DNA of 64,000 nt, from NCBI GenBank assembly GCA_036365455.1, contig JAWQUS010000027.1, forward strand, positions 17,906,501-17,970,500. Reading direction: 5' to 3'. Made by a program: the position numbers and the translations under genes. Each line of letters begins with the position of its first letter. Within the stretch, counting starts at the first letter, position 1. Source of the DNA: Macrosoma leucophasiata. Lineage: Eukaryota > Arthropoda > Insecta > Lepidoptera > Hedylidae. The notes beneath the pieces were generated by a model. It was not told the DNA's origin, ran no database searches, and saw nothing but the letters and a program-made list of their open reading frames with translations. This document shows positions 62,925 to 64,000 of this stretch, in pieces.

Positions 62925-63105
62925 TGAAGGTGAATGTTTTGAGAAACTACCATGCAGTTCACATGGATGCTACGTTAATATTTCGGCATATACATATTTA
63001 AAAAACAACCAGCGGTCGAAATGAAGAGGCGTTGTCATTCCTGGGGCTTATTGTTTCACCTAGAAATTATGGGGCTATACATTACCTACCATTTAAACGG
63101 AACAA
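62925..63105 (-). repeat. Family A repeat, degenerate
   Basis: CCATGCAGTTCACATGGATG, GGTCGAAATGAAGAGGCGTT and GGGGCTATACATTACC in order. The interval 62717-62924 before it is unassigned. Confidence 0.6.
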
Positions 63106-63131
63106 TATGCTGCGTTGGCATAGACCTTATA

Positions 63132-63409
63132 TTTTTTTATGTAATGAAAGTGGCAAACAAGCATACAGTTCACATTGATGTTAAGTGATGACTGCAGCCT
63201 ATAGACACCCACACAAAGACCAGAGGTCAAAATGGAGATGCGTTAGCACTTCTGAGGCCTAAGGTGTTATGCCTCTGTGCCGGAAATTACAGGGCCGTAC
63301 ATTACCATCTGACCGGAACACGATAGTGCTGAACACTACCATTTAGCGGCAAGTATATTAGGTAATACCTACGCCCGCGAGCTCCGTCATAGCTCTACCA
63401 CCAGTAAAA
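63132..63409 (-). repeat. Family A repeat, full length
   Basis: TTTTTTATGTAATGAAAGTG, ACAGTTCACATTGATGTTAA, GACTGCAGCCTATAGACACC, GTGCTGAACACTACCATTTA and CTCTACCACCAGTAAAA. The inner stem near its 5' end is shortened. Confidence 0.85.
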
Positions 63410-63439
63410 TGGTTGAGTAAAAACCATATGGTTGGTAGA

Positions 63440-63500
63440 TAAGATAATGCGGTGGTACCTTCGCCCTAAGAGCTCCAAGACTTAAATTCTACCACCAGCA
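63440..63500 (-). repeat. Family A repeat, 5'-end fragment
   Basis: AATGCGGTGGTACCTTCGCC and ATTCTACCACCAG; the outer GGTGGT/ACCACC pair is kept although the inner stem has changed. Confidence 0.65.
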
Positions 63501-63759
63501 TAAGTTACTTGCCTTTTTAAGAATTCAACATGTAGGTAAGGCAAATATGATCAAATAAGGCACCGATATCTGATGATGATGATTTCAGGGTCAAACTGAT
63601 CCGGAAGAGCCCGGGTGGCTCGGTGACTCCTTACACGCCCGGGACCAAGACAGATTTAGATGGAGAACCTGAGTAGACTGGTCCGGCTGTAAACACCACC
63701 TCGACTATAATATGGCTAGTCCAACGCTGTACTCATTTGATGTACCTAATTATTCTTTA
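63501..63759. other. No gene recognised
   Basis: Contains GAGCCCGGGTGGCTCGG and ACGCCCGGGACC about 22 bases apart near 63608-63643. Unassigned. Confidence 0.4.
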
Positions 63760-64000
63760 CTAGCTGACCCGGCAAACTTCGTATTGCCTCAGAATGAAAT
63801 AATGCGTCAAAGGTTTGATAGATACGGACTATTTGAATGTGAAAATGAAATTGTGGTTTTTACTATTTCCCTTCAATTTCTTCATGTTTTCTTACCTTTT
63901 AAACTTTCCCTGGACTTCCAAAAAACAAAATTAGCCAAATCGGTCCAGCCGTTCTCGAGTTTTAGCGAGACTAACGAACAGCGATTCATTATTATATACA
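63760..64000 (-). mobile_element. Helitron-like element, 3' end CTAG|T, runs off window
   Basis: ACTAGCTGACCCGGCAAACT at the left reads as a minus-strand end CTAG|T. The body includes AAATCGGTCCAGCCGTTCTC, a motif shared with the repeat at 1-375. Confidence 0.5.

Overview
This 64 kb window reads as AT-rich animal genomic DNA, most likely from a moth or butterfly. Supporting signs are short TAGG/CCTA microsatellites, retroelement 3' ends closing in gatgatgatga or in CAGTGGGACGT blocks, tRNA-derived SINEs, and one ~285 bp A-tailed repeat seen about 20 times. No operons, Shine-Dalgarno sites, rRNA or CRISPR arrays are present. I recognised the families by eye and could not place the species.

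Layout. 1-15.3 kb: repeats and unassigned DNA, with one CpG-richer single-copy block at 1.85-2.46 kb (possible minus-strand promoter and first exon) and a TA-flanked MITE at 14.7-15.3 kb. 15.8-21.3 kb: a non-LTR retrotransposon with both ORFs intact, ORF1 (gag-like, three zinc knuckles) and ORF2 (endonuclease, reverse transcriptase, RNase H), ending in a 21-nt A tract. 22-55 kb: a dense mosaic of hAT-like, Harbinger-like and TA-flanked MITEs, Helitron-like 3' ends (CTAG followed by T), SINEs, retroelement 3' ends and foldback elements that often carry other repeats in their centres. At 51.5-52.1 kb two identical tRNA-like sequences lie in a 165-bp inverted repeat.

Host genes are few. On the minus strand I infer a two-exon gene (59731-59555 joined to 56191-56018) for a 116-residue single-pass membrane protein of unknown function. 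Downstream on the same strand, 55289-55219 looks like the first coding exon of another gene, with a GTGAGT donor and an upstream TCAGT initiator; its later exons were not found and may lie beyond 50 kb of intron. The plus-strand stretch 58259-58512 is an open frame ending at a GTAAGT donor, of uncertain status.

60.6-62.7 kb: a truncated MITE, a 5'-truncated CR1-like reverse transcriptase C-terminus, a unit with a TATA box and initiator at canonical spacing (LTR or promoter), an (AT)n tract, and a second CR1-like C-terminus on the opposite strand. 62.6-64 kb: further repeats and a Helitron-like end running off the window.

The genes here do not form a pathway. What the window mainly records is layered transposon insertion in an intergenic or intronic region next to one small gene. 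I found no clearly new multi-gene system; the most unusual structures are the tRNA palindrome, the folded 5' end of the abundant 285-bp repeat, several near-perfect hairpins, and the TATA/initiator unit.
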